Positions 13,409 through 22,113 are shown, counted from the stretch's first letter. The stretch is 26,105 bases of DNA from an uncultured Mycoplasmatota bacterium (GCA_947645535.1 CANSDD010000010.1:1-26105); one strand, 5' to 3'. Translations and numbers: made by a program. Notes: generated by a model from the sequence alone, not told the origin.

Positions 13409-13993
13409 TTATTTGTTTTCTTTTTCTAATATTTTATCAATAAGTCCATATTCCAAAGCTTCTTCACTAGATAGAAAATGATCTCTTTCGGTATCTTCTT
13501 CTATTTTCTTTAAATCTTGTCCTGTATTTTCAGATAACATATTATTTAATTTTTCTCTTAACTTTAAAATATGTTCCGCTGCTATTTTAATTTCAGTAGC
13601 TTGACCTTGTGCTCCTCCAAGTGGTTGATGAATCATTACTTCACTATTAGGTAAGCAGTATCTTTTCCCTTTTGTACCACTAGAAAGCAAAAACGCAGCC
13701 ATACTTGCAGCCATACCAATACAGATTGTAGAGACATCACTTTTAATAAAATTCATCGTATCATAAATTGCCATTCCAGCAGTCACACTTCCACCAGGAG
13801 AATTGATATAAATACTAATGTCATTATGATTCAAAGAATCTAAATATAATAATTCAGCTACAATACAATTACTACTATTATCATCAATTTCTCCACTAAG
13901 TACAATAATGCGATCTTTTAACAATCTAGAATAAATATCATAAACCCTCTCACCATTACTACTTCTTTCAATTACTGTAGGTATTAGTCCCAT
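13409..13993 (-). CDS. clpP: ATP-dependent Clp protease proteolytic subunit
   Basis: Serine peptidase that forms the tetradecameric barrel of Clp proteases with ClpX/ClpC ATPases. The catalytic triad is visible: Ser97 in IGMAASMA, His122 in MIHQPLGG and Asp171 in [13 protein letters not shown] near residue 63 forms the oxyanion region. Length 194 aa is standard; the N-terminus MGLIPTVIE is canonical. A strong GGAGGA ribosome-binding site precedes the ATG. It is transcribed divergently from the gene at 14106. I saw no CtsR or CIRCE operator in the 112-bp spacer. Confidence 0.96.
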   Translation of the reverse strand: MGLIPTVIERSSNGERVYDIYSRLLKDRIIVLSGEIDDNSSNCIVAELLYLDSLNHNDISIYINSPGGSVTAGMAIYDTMNFIKSDVSTICIGMAASMAAFLLSSGTKGKRYCLPNSEVMIHQPLGGAQGQATEIKIAAEHILKLREKLNNMLSENTGQDLKKIEEDTERDHFLSSEEALEYGLIDKILEKENK

Positions 13994-14051
13994 AATTATC
14001 CTCCTCTTTACTATTGTAAGATGAAAAAAGATAAAATATACAGTAAAAAGT

Positions 14052-14080
14052 GTGACAAAATACCTATTTTTTGGTAAAAT
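14052..14080 (+). promoter_or_regulatory. Promoter of the uridine kinase-like gene
   Basis: GTGACA (14052-14057), 17-nt spacer, TAAAAT (14075-14080), with TG one base upstream of the -10. Confidence 0.65.
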
Positions 14081-14105
14081 AATGATATAGAATAAGAGGG
14101 ATAGG

Positions 14106-15764
14106 ATGGAAAAAGTAATAAAAGTTAATTATTGTAATAAAGAAACAAAAGAATTTATCAATGAAACATCATTATTAGAAATTAGTGAAAGTTTTAAAAA
14201 ATACTATAATTTTCCTATTTTAATTGCCAATGTAAATAATGATTTGGTAGAATTAGGAGAAAAAGCAACTGGTAAGTGTAAAGTAAATTTTTATGACCGT
14301 AGTAGTAGTGTAGGTAGTGCAGTCTATGAACGAAGTGCATCTTTAATGCTTGTTGTAGCAGTAAAAAAAGTACTTGGTGATGATGCCATTTTGCATATTG
14401 AACATTCTATGGATAATGGTGTATTTTGTCGCGTAAAAGGAGTAGACTTCGATAAACCAGTTATGAAAAAAATAGAAGAAACAATGAGGGATTTATATAA
14501 ACAAAATTTACATTTTTCAAAAATCTCTGTAGCTAGAATTGATGCGATTAACTATTTTAGAAAAAAACATCAAATGGATAAAGTAAGAGTACTAAAATAT
14601 ATTAGTAATACTTATGTAAATCTATATCGTTTAGATGATGTATATGATTATTTCTTTGGTGAAATGGCTTATAGTACTGGTCAAATTGATGAATTTAAAT
14701 TAACATATATTAAAAATAATGGCTTTATTATGAGTTTACCAACACTTAGAAATCCAGAGTGTACACTGGATTATGTACATCATTCTATGGTATTTAATAG
14801 TTTTTTAGAATATACAGAATGGGGACAACTTGTTGGAATTAGTGATGCAGCAGATTTAAATGAAATTGTTTCAAAAGGAAAATATAAAGAAGTTATTCGT
14901 TTATCAGAAGCATACTATGAAAGTCAATTAACAAGAATTGCTGATAAGATATATGATGATAAAGAAAATATAAAAATGGTATTGCTTGCTGGTCCTTCTT
15001 CTAGTGGAAAAACAACGACTGCGAAAAAGTTATGTGTTTATCTGCAAAGTAAAGGATTTAAAACACATACTATTTCAATAGATGATTATTTTTTAAGTAG
15101 AGAAGATACTCCAAAAAATGAAGCAGGTCAATATGATTTTGAATCAATTAGAGCAATTGACACCAATTTATTTAATAAACACTTAACAAAATTATTAGCA
15201 GGAGAAAAAGTATTATTACCAGAGTATAACTTTATAACAGGAAAAAAAGAATTTCATAAAAATTATTTACAGTTAGGAGAAAATGACATTTTAGTGATAG
15301 AAGGATTACATGCTTTAAATGATGAATTAACGTTAGCAATTGATAGAAAGAATAAATATAAGATTTTTATTAGTCCACTTACACAATTAAATGTTGATAA
15401 CCATAATAGAATTCATACAAGTGATACAAGAAAATTAAGAAGAATTATTCGTGATAATAAATATCGTGGATATAGTGCAGCTGAAACATTACAGATGTGG
15501 AACAATATTAGTGCTGGCGAAATTAAATGGATATATCCATTTCAAGATGATACAGATGCAATTATTAATTCAGCACTTGTTTATGAGCTTGGAGTACTTA
15601 AAACGTATGCAGAACCACTTTTATTTTCTGTAGAAGAGAATGATGAAATGTACCCAGAAGCAATTCGTTTAATTAACTTTTTAAGAAACTTCTTACCAAT
15701 ACCAAGTGATGATGTTCCAAAAGATTCAGTACTTAGAGAATTTATAGGTGGAAGTGGATTTTAA
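14106..15764 (+). CDS. Nucleoside (uridine) kinase with N-terminal TGS/tRNA-SAD-like domains
   Basis: A 552-aa multidomain protein. Residues 1-60 resemble a TGS domain and 65-230 the second additional domain of threonyl-tRNA synthetases ([29 protein letters not shown]). Residues 290-490 are a phosphoribulokinase/uridine kinase P-loop domain: Walker A GPSSSGKT at 296-303, SIDDYF just after, and VIEGLHAL as Walker B-like. Such fusions are common in Bacillota and Thermotogota and annotated as uridine kinase; the role of the synthetase-like half is unknown. The small ORF at 15774 and gap follow on the same strand with no terminator between, so read-through is likely. Confidence 0.85.
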   Translation: MEKVIKVNYCNKETKEFINETSLLEISESFKKYYNFPILIANVNNDLVELGEKATGKCKVNFYDRSSSVGSAVYERSASLMLVVAVKKVLGDDAILHIEHSMDNGVFCRVKGVDFDKPVMKKIEETMRDLYKQNLHFSKISVARIDAINYFRKKHQMDKVRVLKYISNTYVNLYRLDDVYDYFFGEMAYSTGQIDEFKLTYIKNNGFIMSLPTLRNPECTLDYVHHSMVFNSFLEYTEWGQLVGISDAADLNEIVSKGKYKEVIRLSEAYYESQLTRIADKIYDDKENIKMVLLAGPSSSGKTTTAKKLCVYLQSKGFKTHTISIDDYFLSREDTPKNEAGQYDFESIRAIDTNLFNKHLTKLLAGEKVLLPEYNFITGKKEFHKNYLQLGENDILVIEGLHALNDELTLAIDRKNKYKIFISPLTQLNVDNHNRIHTSDTRKLRRIIRDNKYRGYSAAETLQMWNNISAGEIKWIYPFQDDTDAIINSALVYELGVLKTYAEPLLFSVEENDEMYPEAIRLINFLRNFLPIPSDDVPKDSVLREFIGGSGF

Positions 15765-15773
15765 AATAGTATC

Positions 15774-15998
15774 ATGGAAGTAGTAACAGAAGCTTTATCT
15801 TTAATGATAGAGGATTGGCTAAAAGATGGAATGAAAAAAACATTTGATTTAGTAACTGAAGATGTAAATGTCACAAAAAATATATTTTGTACTTGTTTAG
15901 ATGAAAAATCTATAAAATATAAAATGTTAGAAAATAAATTTATTATTGGTAATAAAAAAATATATATTTATGATGTATTGAGACAATCTCATTTATAA
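15774..15998 (+). CDS. Small unknown protein between uridine kinase-like gene and gap
   Basis: A 74-aa ORF beginning 9 bp after the preceding stop and ending 17 bp before gap. No family recognised. It has no membrane span; the sequence is acidic then basic, with FCTC and IIGNKKIYIYD near the end. The ribosome-binding site is weak. Length and tight spacing favour a real gene, but a promoter-like TTGTAC...TATAAA inside it could mean this is simply the gap leader. Confidence 0.45.
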   Translation: MEVVTEALSLMIEDWLKDGMKKTFDLVTEDVNVTKNIFCTCLDEKSIKYKMLENKFIIGNKKIYIYDVLRQSHL

Positions 15999-16015
15999 AG
16001 AAAGGAAAGAATAGA

Positions 16016-17017
16016 ATGATTAAAGTAGCAATTAATGGATTTGGAAGAATAGGAAGATTAGTATTTCGTTTGATGGAAGAAGATCCTACATTTGAAGTAG
16101 TAGCAATTAATGATTTAACAGATGCAGAGCAATTAGCGTATCTTCTTAAATATGATACTAACCATAGAAGATATAGAGAAACAGAAATTAGTTTTGAAGG
16201 AAATGATATTGTAGTAGGAGGAAGACATATTAAAGTATATGCCGAAACAGATCCAAATAATTTGCCTTGGGAACAACTTGGAATAGATGTAGTATATGAA
16301 TGTACTGGCAAATTTACAGACAAAGATAAAGCAATGGCGCATATAAATGCTGGAGCTAAAAAAGTAATTATTTCTGCACCAGCCAAGGGAGACCTTAAAA
16401 CCGTTGTTTATAATGTTAATGAACATATATTAGATGGTAGTGAACAAGTAATTAGTGCAGCAAGTTGTACAACTAATTGTTTAGCGCCTGTACTAAATGT
16501 ATTAGATAAATATTTTGGAATTGAAAAAGGATATATGACAACAGTTCATGCCTATACAAATGATCAAGCAATTTTAGATGTTGCTCATAAAAAAGGAATT
16601 AAAGCAAGACGTGGTAGAGCAGCAGCAGCTAATATGGTTCCAACATCAACTGGAGCAGCTTCTGCTGTAGGATTAGTATTACCACAGTTACAAGGAAGAC
16701 TAGACGGAAGTGCAATAAGAGTTCCAACATCAACTGGATCTATGATTGATTTAACACTAGAACTAAAACAAAATACAACTGTAGAAGCAATCAATAAAGC
16801 ATTTAAAGAAAATGCGAATGAGACATTAGGCTATACAGAAGATCCAATTGTATCAAGTGATATTATTGGTGATACTCATGGCACGATGGTAGATGCATTA
16901 CTTACTGATATTTTAGAAGTAGGAGGAAAACAATTAGTAAAAGTAATTGCTTGGTATGATAATGAAATGAGTTATAGTGCTCAAATGGTTAGAACTGCAA
17001 AATATATGATGAAATAA
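16016..17017 (+). CDS. gap: Glyceraldehyde-3-phosphate dehydrogenase, type I
   Basis: Glycolytic NAD-dependent dehydrogenase making 1,3-bisphosphoglycerate. VAINGFGRIGR is the Rossmann nucleotide-binding start; catalytic Cys151 lies in SCTTNC and His178 in TVHAYT. WYDNEMSYSAQM near the C-terminus is canonical. Length 333 aa is standard. AAAGGAAAG lies 8-10 bases before the ATG. With pyk in the same window, two glycolysis genes are close but not in one operon. Confidence 0.97.
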   Translation: MIKVAINGFGRIGRLVFRLMEEDPTFEVVAINDLTDAEQLAYLLKYDTNHRRYRETEISFEGNDIVVGGRHIKVYAETDPNNLPWEQLGIDVVYECTGKFTDKDKAMAHINAGAKKVIISAPAKGDLKTVVYNVNEHILDGSEQVISAASCTTNCLAPVLNVLDKYFGIEKGYMTTVHAYTNDQAILDVAHKKGIKARRGRAAAANMVPTSTGAASAVGLVLPQLQGRLDGSAIRVPTSTGSMIDLTLELKQNTTVEAINKAFKENANETLGYTEDPIVSSDIIGDTHGTMVDALLTDILEVGGKQLVKVIAWYDNEMSYSAQMVRTAKYMMK

Positions 17018-17039
17018 ACTGAGAAATCAGTTTTTTTTT
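17016..17039 (+). terminator. gap terminator
   Basis: AAACTGA (17016-17022) pairs with TCAGTTT (17027-17033) around GAAA, followed by a 9-T run; the stem overlaps the stop codon. Confidence 0.9.
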
Positions 17040-17041
17040 GT

Positions 17042-17068
17042 ACTTATTTTTCAAAAATACATATGATA
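17042..17068 (+). promoter_or_regulatory. Possible sigma-K-like promoter of the FkbM gene
   Basis: AC (17042-17043), 16 nt, then CATATGATA (17060-17068), an exact match to the sigma-K -10 CATANNNTA. The motif is short and AT-rich, so chance is possible. Confidence 0.35.
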
Positions 17069-17088
17069 AAGTGATTGGAGTTTGAGTT

Positions 17089-18027
17089 ATGAATAAAATA
17101 GATAGAGAATTTTATCACTTGATAGATATTTTAAAAAATTCAACAAGAGAACAATTACTATTTCAAATGAAAGAAAATTTTAAGTTAATACCAGAAGAAA
17201 TACAAAGGTCAATAGAAGATTATTTTAAAAAGTTTGATTATTGGGGAAAATTAGATTTTAAAAATAATGAATTTGAGGAATTAGAAAGAAAAGTGGATTC
17301 TTTTACAAATCATTTAGATGATTATATATGGCTTTATGAACATTTAAACGATTATCGTTCTAAAAAACTTTTACTAGCAATTATGCGCAACTGGTATCAA
17401 TATGACTTTATTACATTAAAAGAAACAATGGAAAGTATGTATCCAGACTATTTTGATTTAGACATTGTAAAGCCAGATGAAAATGAAGTAATTGTGGATT
17501 TAGGAGCTTATATAGGAGATACAATTTATAGTTATTTAGATACATATGGAGAAGAAAATTATAAAAGAATATATTGTTATGAAATTACAGAAGAAGTATT
17601 CCAGTATTTAGAAGCAAATACGAAAAAATATGAAAATATTATTTGTAAGAGAAAAGCAGTTAGTGATAAAAGTGAAAAATTATATATAGAAGAAAGTTCT
17701 GTAGATGCCTCGGCAAATACAGTAAAAGAAAAGGGAGAAATATATATAGATGCAGTAACATTGGATGAGGATATTGAAGAAGAAATTACAATGATTAAAA
17801 TGGATATTGAAGGATATGAGCAGAAAGCCTTATTAGGTTCTAGTAGACATATTAGAGAGGAACATCCTAAATTACTTATTTCAGTGTATCATAATCATGA
17901 AGATATTTGGAAAATACCTAAAATGATAGAGGAGATATTACCAGGGTATACTTTTTATTTAAGAAATCATGGTGGACCTATTTTTCCAACTGAAATAACA
18001 TTAATTGCAATTTATGAGGAAAGGTAA
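17089..18027 (+). CDS. FkbM-family methyltransferase
   Basis: A 312-aa SAM-dependent methyltransferase. Residues 134-145 (VIVDLGAYIGDT) are the SAM-binding motif I, YCYEITEE is motif II, and TMIKMDIEGYE is the diagnostic FkbM motif; the C-terminus KLLISVYHNHEDIWKIP also fits. FkbM enzymes usually O-methylate sugars or polyketides, often surface glycans. Residues 1-120 are helical and unassigned. TTGGAG precedes the ATG. It has its own terminator and a sigma-K-like upstream motif, which if real would put it in the mother cell late in sporulation. Confidence 0.85.
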   Translation: MNKIDREFYHLIDILKNSTREQLLFQMKENFKLIPEEIQRSIEDYFKKFDYWGKLDFKNNEFEELERKVDSFTNHLDDYIWLYEHLNDYRSKKLLLAIMRNWYQYDFITLKETMESMYPDYFDLDIVKPDENEVIVDLGAYIGDTIYSYLDTYGEENYKRIYCYEITEEVFQYLEANTKKYENIICKRKAVSDKSEKLYIEESSVDASANTVKEKGEIYIDAVTLDEDIEEEITMIKMDIEGYEQKALLGSSRHIREEHPKLLISVYHNHEDIWKIPKMIEEILPGYTFYLRNHGGPIFPTEITLIAIYEER

Positions 18028-18039
18028 TTTTCCTTTTTT
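18017..18039 (+). terminator. Terminator of the FkbM gene
   Basis: AGGAAA (18017-18022) pairs with TTTCCT (18029-18034), followed by T to 18039; it overlaps the stop codon. Confidence 0.8.
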
Positions 18040-18092
18040 GTGTTGTTCTGAAGTAGAAATTTAACAAAAATAAATGTATTATCAACATAAAA

Positions 18093-18117
18093 AATATCAG
18101 AAAAATAGTCTGATATT
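18093..18117. repeat. TATCAGA/TCTGATA palindrome at left edge of TA-like locus 3
   Basis: Perfect 9-bp arms, AATATCAGA and TCTGATATT, around 7 nt. It is followed on the minus strand by six U, so it may be a terminator for leftward RNA. Its position matches the boxes of loci 1 and 2. Confidence 0.55.
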
Positions 18118-18139
18118 GATAAGAAATATAAATTCTTTT

Positions 18140-18168
18140 TTGTAATATATCTAGTAAAACAGTATAAT
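18140..18168 (+). promoter_or_regulatory. Sense promoter of TA-like locus 3
   Basis: TTGTAA (18140-18145), 17-nt spacer, TATAAT (18163-18168). Confidence 0.6.
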
Positions 18169-18199
18169 TAGATTTAGAAACTTTAGTTGTTGAATGTCT

Positions 18200-18234
18200 A
18201 TCTCCAATCTTATTGATAAGAAAGGAGGTTTGAT
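18200..18234 (+). promoter_or_regulatory. SD-sequestering leader hairpin, TA-like locus 3
   Basis: An outer 6-bp stem ATCTCC/GGAGGT and an inner stem TCTTA/TAAGA, separated by a symmetric AA/AA loop, close over TTGA. The full ribosome-binding site AAGGAGGT is in the 3' arm. Confidence 0.6.
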
Positions 18235-18238
18235 AAAA

Positions 18239-18373
18239 ATGAAAAAAAGAATTTTTAAACCAAAAAATCTTAGGTACATTTCTATCATTTTATTACTCCT
18301 TACCTTATTGGTAACAGTTATAAAAAATGACACTTATTCGTATGAATTAGTGTCTAACTCAATTATTTTTTAG
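18239..18373 (+). CDS. Small membrane peptide, putative type I toxin (locus 3)
   Basis: A 44-aa peptide: a basic N-terminus KKRIFKPKNLR, one membrane helix ISIILLLLTLLVTVI, and a short polar tail NDTYSYELVSN. The ribosome-binding site AAAGGAGGT is excellent but folded into a hairpin. It has no sequence homology to the peptides of loci 1 and 2. The tail codons are also the antisense terminator hairpin (18329-18354). It could alternatively be an ordinary small membrane protein; the surrounding RNA elements favour a type I toxin. Confidence 0.5.
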   Translation: MKKRIFKPKNLRYISIILLLLTLLVTVIKNDTYSYELVSNSIIF

Positions 18374-18408
18374 GTAGACATTTAACATTGCAAAACTGAA
18401 TGTTTCCT
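18322..18408 (-). ncRNA. Putative antisense RNA of TA-like locus 3
   Basis: The terminator is clear: GACACTTATTC (18329-18339) pairs with GAATTAGTGTC (18344-18354), one mismatch, followed on the minus strand by six U. The start is less clear. A minus-strand TATAAT lies at 18419-18414 with a poor -35; a consensus TTGACA at 18456-18451 is too far away. The right end near 18408 is an estimate from that -10. Confidence 0.4.
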
Positions 18409-18487
18409 TTTTTATTATATTCAAGTTTCATTGATATATTCTTTATTCTTTGTCAAAAAATAATCTAAAATTATTTATATAAAATAT

Positions 18488-19276
18488 TTATTTTTTAGAG
18501 TAAGATATATCTATTTCTTCATAAAAAGTAGGATCATCAAGAAGCAATTTTCCTTCATAATGACTATTGATATGTTGCATACTTCTAAGTGCATCACTAT
18601 TACCTCTATAATGATCCATAAAAGCCCTTGTTTCGTGATATGGTTCAATTGTTGTCCGATCTAAATGATAAACACTTTCTAAAGTAAGTAAGTTTAACAC
18701 ATACCAGTCTAAATTTTCATCAGCATCTCCATATTGATATAAAAATTCATCTACATAGCTACTCATAAGATCAATAGGATAGTCTTTGACTTGGACATTA
18801 TCTAAGTCACAAAGACAACCTAGTTTATAATTACTAACATGTGATAAAACATTATCACTTTTTAAATCTCCATAAATAATGCCTAATTCATGAAAATGTT
18901 GTAATTCTCTTCTAAGTCTTTTTAAAAATTCCATTCTTTGATAAGTACTAAATGCATTAAAACAAAAATCTTGATAATTTTCTGCCTCGTTTAAAGCATA
19001 ACCAATAAATTCATTTTTTAAATATATGTTCTTTTGTACTTGCACTTTATTAGGTAATTTCATGTCTCTTAATAGTGTTATCTTTTTTTCTTTATTTTCA
19101 ATCGTTCTTTTTGGTAAGCAAAAACGATCTTCAAATGGAATATAAAATAATTTTAATAAAATATTATGTCTTCCTATAGGGATTCTGTAAATATTTCCTT
19201 CTCCACCACAGTTCCAAAAACAATTTTCATGTATTTCTTCTAATTCTTCTTTACTAAATTCTATATTAACTTCCAC
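18488..19276 (-). CDS. Protein kinase-fold protein
   Basis: A 262-aa protein with eukaryote-type kinase motifs: a glycine-rich GGEGNIY loop (24-30), Lys42 in ILLKLFY, catalytic loop YGDLKSDN (135-142) with Asp137, Lys139 and Asn142, and a metal site CDLDNV (156-161) in place of DFG. A putative APE region is missing, so the C-lobe is short. It could be an active Ser/Thr kinase or a lipopolysaccharide-kinase-like enzyme; target unknown. It starts with GTG after AAAGGGGGA. No membrane span, so it is cytoplasmic and unlike PASTA-type PrkC. Confidence 0.7.
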   Translation of the reverse strand: MEVNIEFSKEELEEIHENCFWNCGGEGNIYRIPIGRHNILLKLFYIPFEDRFCLPKRTIENKEKKITLLRDMKLPNKVQVQKNIYLKNEFIGYALNEAENYQDFCFNAFSTYQRMEFLKRLRRELQHFHELGIIYGDLKSDNVLSHVSNYKLGCLCDLDNVQVKDYPIDLMSSYVDEFLYQYGDADENLDWYVLNLLTLESVYHLDRTTIEPYHETRAFMDHYRGNSDALRSMQHINSHYEGKLLLDDPTFYEEIDISYSKK

Positions 19277-19300
19277 AAAATTTCCCCCTTTTAGAGAGTT

Positions 19301-19328
19301 ATTATATCATAAAAAATAAAGATAACAA
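19301..19328 (-). promoter_or_regulatory. Promoter of the kinase-fold gene
   Basis: On the minus strand TTGTTA (19328-19323), 16-nt spacer, TATAAT (19306-19301), with TG one base upstream of the -10. Confidence 0.6.
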
Positions 19329-19381
19329 TAAATTATTTGATATATTGGAATATTTTTATTATTTTTAATATATAATAATAA

Positions 19382-19407
19382 GAAAAAAACTACTTTTGTA
19401 GTTTTTA
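19382..19407 (-). terminator. rpsD terminator
   Basis: A CTAC/GTAG stem extended by A-T pairs around AAAA, then a U-run on the minus strand; it overlaps the rpsD stop codon. Confidence 0.8.
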
Positions 19408-20007
19408 ACGGTTGTAGAATTCAACAATTAATGATTCATTGATGTCTGCATTTAATTCACTTCTTTCAGGATATCTTACATAAGTAGCTGCCATTTTATT
19501 TTCATCATAAGTAACGAATTCAACACGTTTATGTAATGCTTCTAAAGAAGATTTTATAATTACTAATTCTCTAGCATTTTCCTTTACTGAAATAACATCT
19601 CCAGGTTTACATTGGTAAGATGGAATATCTACTTTCTTACCATTTACTGTAATATGTCCATGATTAACTAATTGTCTTGCGCCTTTTCTAGTAGTAGCAA
19701 AACCAATACGATATACTAAATTATCTAAACGACTTTCTAATAATTTTAATAAATTTTCACCATGAACACCTTTTTGTTTTCCAGCTTTTTCAAATAATGT
19801 GTGGAATTGTTTTTCACTTAAACCATACATAAATCTAACTTTTTGTTTTTCTTGTAATTGAACTCCATAGTTAGATAATTTTTTTCCTTTCTTTCCTCCA
19901 TGTTGTCCTGGAATAGAAGGACGTTTTGCTAATTCTTTTCCTGTTTCTAATGTAGAAAATCCTAAACGACGTGATTTTCTATACATTGGTCCTGTGTATC
20001 TTGACAC
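19405..20007 (-). CDS. rpsD: 30S ribosomal protein S4
   Basis: Primary 16S rRNA-binding protein of the small subunit, important for assembly and decoding accuracy, and often an autogenous repressor. It starts [15 protein letters not shown] and contains the S4 RNA-binding domain ([32 protein letters not shown] region, residues about 91-125). Length 200 aa is standard. It lacks N-terminal zinc cysteines, so it is the zinc-independent form. The start is GTG at 20007 with AAAGGAGAG upstream. A long leader precedes it. Confidence 0.97.
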   Translation of the reverse strand: MSRYTGPMYRKSRRLGFSTLETGKELAKRPSIPGQHGGKKGKKLSNYGVQLQEKQKVRFMYGLSEKQFHTLFEKAGKQKGVHGENLLKLLESRLDNLVYRIGFATTRKGARQLVNHGHITVNGKKVDIPSYQCKPGDVISVKENARELVIIKSSLEALHKRVEFVTYDENKMAATYVRYPERSELNADINESLIVEFYNR

Positions 20008-20171
20008 AAAAATCTCTCCTTTCGTTTGTGTTTACGATCAGAAGAATATTTTACAAAATAATAGGATGAGGTAAACTAATATCTTCGCTTTGCAGCAAAA
20101 GTTACTGATAACCCCTAAAAGGGAATACTCATTTTATTATTTTCAAAATAATGCTGCTAGATGCATAAACA
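20008..20171 (-). promoter_or_regulatory. rpsD leader, probable S4 autoregulatory site
   Basis: A ~160-nt 5' UTR with several hairpins: ATTATTTT/AAAATAAT, CCC/GGG around an A/T loop (plus 20113-20123), and CTTTGC/GCAAAG. Bacillales carry a structured S4-binding leader here that represses rpsD. Position, length and structure fit, but I cannot confirm the specific pseudoknot. Any ORF read on the + strand here is a shadow. Confidence 0.6.
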
Positions 20172-20177
20172 GTTATA

Positions 20178-20205
20178 ATTATATTATTTTTTTAGAATTT
20201 GTCAA
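20178..20205 (-). promoter_or_regulatory. rpsD promoter
   Basis: On the minus strand TTGACA (20205-20200), 16-nt spacer, TATAAT (20183-20178). Confidence 0.8.
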
Positions 20206-20254
20206 TACTAAAGTTATAATATCAATAAAATTATATGTGAAAAATAGTAAATTT

Positions 20255-20285
20255 TTGTCAAAAAAAATCGATTTTGTGATAGAAT
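20255..20285 (+). promoter_or_regulatory. ezrA promoter
   Basis: TTGTCA (20255-20260), 19-nt spacer, TAGAAT (20280-20285) with an extended TG at 20277-20278 that can offset the long spacer. Confidence 0.5.
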
Positions 20286-20316
20286 ATATAATATAAGGTA
20301 AAATAGAGGTGATAAT

Positions 20317-22035
20317 GTGGATAGTGTGACTTTGCTTTTTGTAACATTTTTTCTTGTTGCAATTGTTTTGATTGTAACAACATTAAATATCATCCAAATG
20401 CGTAAAAATAGAAAATTAAAAAAAATACTTGAAAATTTAGAGATAGAAAAGAATACATTAGATAGTACTTCAATTAGTCCAGAATTAGAGAAAATTGGAG
20501 CATTTATGAAAACTGGAAAATTAGAAATATTATATAATGATTGGAAAGAGCGATTAGATAGTATAAAAGAAGCACAAATTCCTAAAATAACAGATTTGAT
20601 GTTAGAAGCAGATTATTCCTTATCGCAAATGGATTATAAAAGTACTCTTTATAAAATAGCGAAATTAGAAATGGAATTATATAAAGTAAGAGCTAACTCT
20701 GAAGGGTTGTTAAAAGAAATAAGAGATTTAACGAATAGTGAAGAAAAAAATAGAGATATTGTAACAAAATTAAAAGCACATTATCGTGAACTTTATCAAA
20801 AGTATACAGAAAGTGCGAATGAATATGGAAGGCTTGGAGAAATAGTAAGAATGCAATTTGAGAATATTGCTAAAAGATTTGAAGCCTTTGAAATTGCTAT
20901 GGACAATAATGATTTTAGTGAAATTACTTCTATTATGAAATCAATTGAAGATATGTTAAAACATATGGAAGTAGTATTAGAAGAAGTACCTGCCATTGTT
21001 TTATTGACAGATTCTATTTTGCCAAAGAAAATGAATGAAATTGAACATATTTATGATGATATGGTAAAAGATGGATATCCACTTGATTATCTCAATATTG
21101 AATATAATATTAGTGAAGCTGAAAAGAAAATTAGTGATATTCTAGATAGAGCCAAAGTATTAAACTTAGAAGACAGTTTATTTGAATTAAAAGTATTGTT
21201 GGATTATTTTGAATCAGTATTTAATGATTTTGATAGAGAAAAAATGGAAAGACACAACTATGAAGAAGCAAATGCTTCTTTTAGAGAAAAACTAGAACAT
21301 TTAAATGAACTTGTATTAGAAATATTTTCGGGTATGGATCATGTAAAAAAAATATATGATTTATCAAAAGAAGATGTAGAAGAATTGAATCATATTCATG
21401 ATGATTTGAGTACTTTAAATGAAGATTATGTTGTTTTATTAGGACATACTGGTAATCATACATTTGCATATTCAAAGTTAACGAAAGAAGTAGAAAATTT
21501 AGTTGTTAGATTATCAAGTTTAGAAGATCGATTAGATGAGACATTAGATACAATTGGTAGTATGAGAGATGATGAAGTAAGAGCAAGGCAACAGTTAGAA
21601 GAAGTAAAAGCAATTTTAAAAAACTCTAGAAATAAAGTAAAAGAATATAATTTACCTGTTATTCCTAAAAATTATGTTGTGGAATTAAATGAGGCTCAAG
21701 CTGCAATTAAAGAAATAGTAAAAGAATTAGATAAAAAACCAATTACAATTGATATATTAAATACAAGAGTAGATACAGCTCGTGATTTAGCTTTAAAATT
21801 ATTTACAAGAACTAAAGAGATGATGAAAACTGCTATATTTGCTGAAATGGCAATTGTATATGGGAATCGTTTTCGTACTAGTATAGAAGATTTGGATAAA
21901 CAACTTAATTATGCAGAAGTTTTATTTTGCAAAGGAGAATATCAAAAATCTTTAGAAATATCTATCAATAGTTTAAATAGAATAGAGCCAGGTATTTATG
22001 ATAAATTATTAAACCTTTATGGAGAAGAGAGATAG
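20317..22035 (+). CDS. ezrA: Septation ring formation regulator EzrA
   Basis: Membrane-anchored modulator of FtsZ ring assembly. One N-terminal membrane span (residues 3-25), then a ~545-residue cytoplasmic, almost all-helical, spectrin-like coiled-coil region. The N-proximal block with SPELEKIGAFMKTGKLEILYNDW followed by IPKITDLMLEADY matches the EzrA family, as does EEKNRDIVTKLKAHYREL. Length 572 aa is close to the usual ~565 aa. The start is GTG 20317 behind AGAGGTGAT; the overlapping ATG two bases earlier is closed by TGA after four codons. It is divergent from rpsD, with its own promoter and terminator. The neighbourhood resembles the ezrA-thiI-sspA region of B. subtilis. Confidence 0.9.
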   Translation: MDSVTLLFVTFFLVAIVLIVTTLNIIQMRKNRKLKKILENLEIEKNTLDSTSISPELEKIGAFMKTGKLEILYNDWKERLDSIKEAQIPKITDLMLEADYSLSQMDYKSTLYKIAKLEMELYKVRANSEGLLKEIRDLTNSEEKNRDIVTKLKAHYRELYQKYTESANEYGRLGEIVRMQFENIAKRFEAFEIAMDNNDFSEITSIMKSIEDMLKHMEVVLEEVPAIVLLTDSILPKKMNEIEHIYDDMVKDGYPLDYLNIEYNISEAEKKISDILDRAKVLNLEDSLFELKVLLDYFESVFNDFDREKMERHNYEEANASFREKLEHLNELVLEIFSGMDHVKKIYDLSKEDVEELNHIHDDLSTLNEDYVVLLGHTGNHTFAYSKLTKEVENLVVRLSSLEDRLDETLDTIGSMRDDEVRARQQLEEVKAILKNSRNKVKEYNLPVIPKNYVVELNEAQAAIKEIVKELDKKPITIDILNTRVDTARDLALKLFTRTKEMMKTAIFAEMAIVYGNRFRTSIEDLDKQLNYAEVLFCKGEYQKSLEISINSLNRIEPGIYDKLLNLYGEER

Positions 22036-22064
22036 AAACAGAATTACTATTTTGTTTCTTTTTT
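22034..22064 (+). terminator. ezrA terminator
   Basis: AGAAACA (22034-22040) pairs with TGTTTCT (22053-22059), followed by T to 22064. Confidence 0.85.
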
Positions 22065-22090
22065 GAATTTGATTCTTTTTCTGATATAAT
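22063..22090 (+). promoter_or_regulatory. Promoter of the m5C methyltransferase gene
   Basis: TTGAAT (22063-22068), 16-nt spacer, TATAAT (22085-22090), extended TG present. The -35 touches the ezrA terminator. Confidence 0.65.
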
Positions 22091-22113
22091 AAATATGAAA
22101 AGAGGAGAATAGT

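Larger units (their letters stand above)
18189..18386 (+). repeat. 5'/3' complementary pair enclosing TA-like peptide 3
   Basis: GTTGAATGTCTAT (18189-18201, leader) pairs with GTAGACATTTAAC (18374-18386, just after the stop) over 13 bp with two G-U pairs. The sequence is unrelated to loci 1 and 2, but the position is the same. Confidence 0.6.

Noticed and set aside
13994..14050. CtsR or CIRCE heat-shock operator upstream of clpP
   Set aside because: No GGTCAAA tandem repeat or CIRCE inverted repeat is visible.
15943..16386. 147-aa minus-strand ORF over the gap 5' end
   Set aside because: Antisense shadow of the strongly conserved gap gene; no family features.
20090..20296. 68-aa + strand ORF between rpsD and ezrA
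   Set aside because: Lies in the rpsD leader and promoter region, composition is not protein-like and there is no SD.
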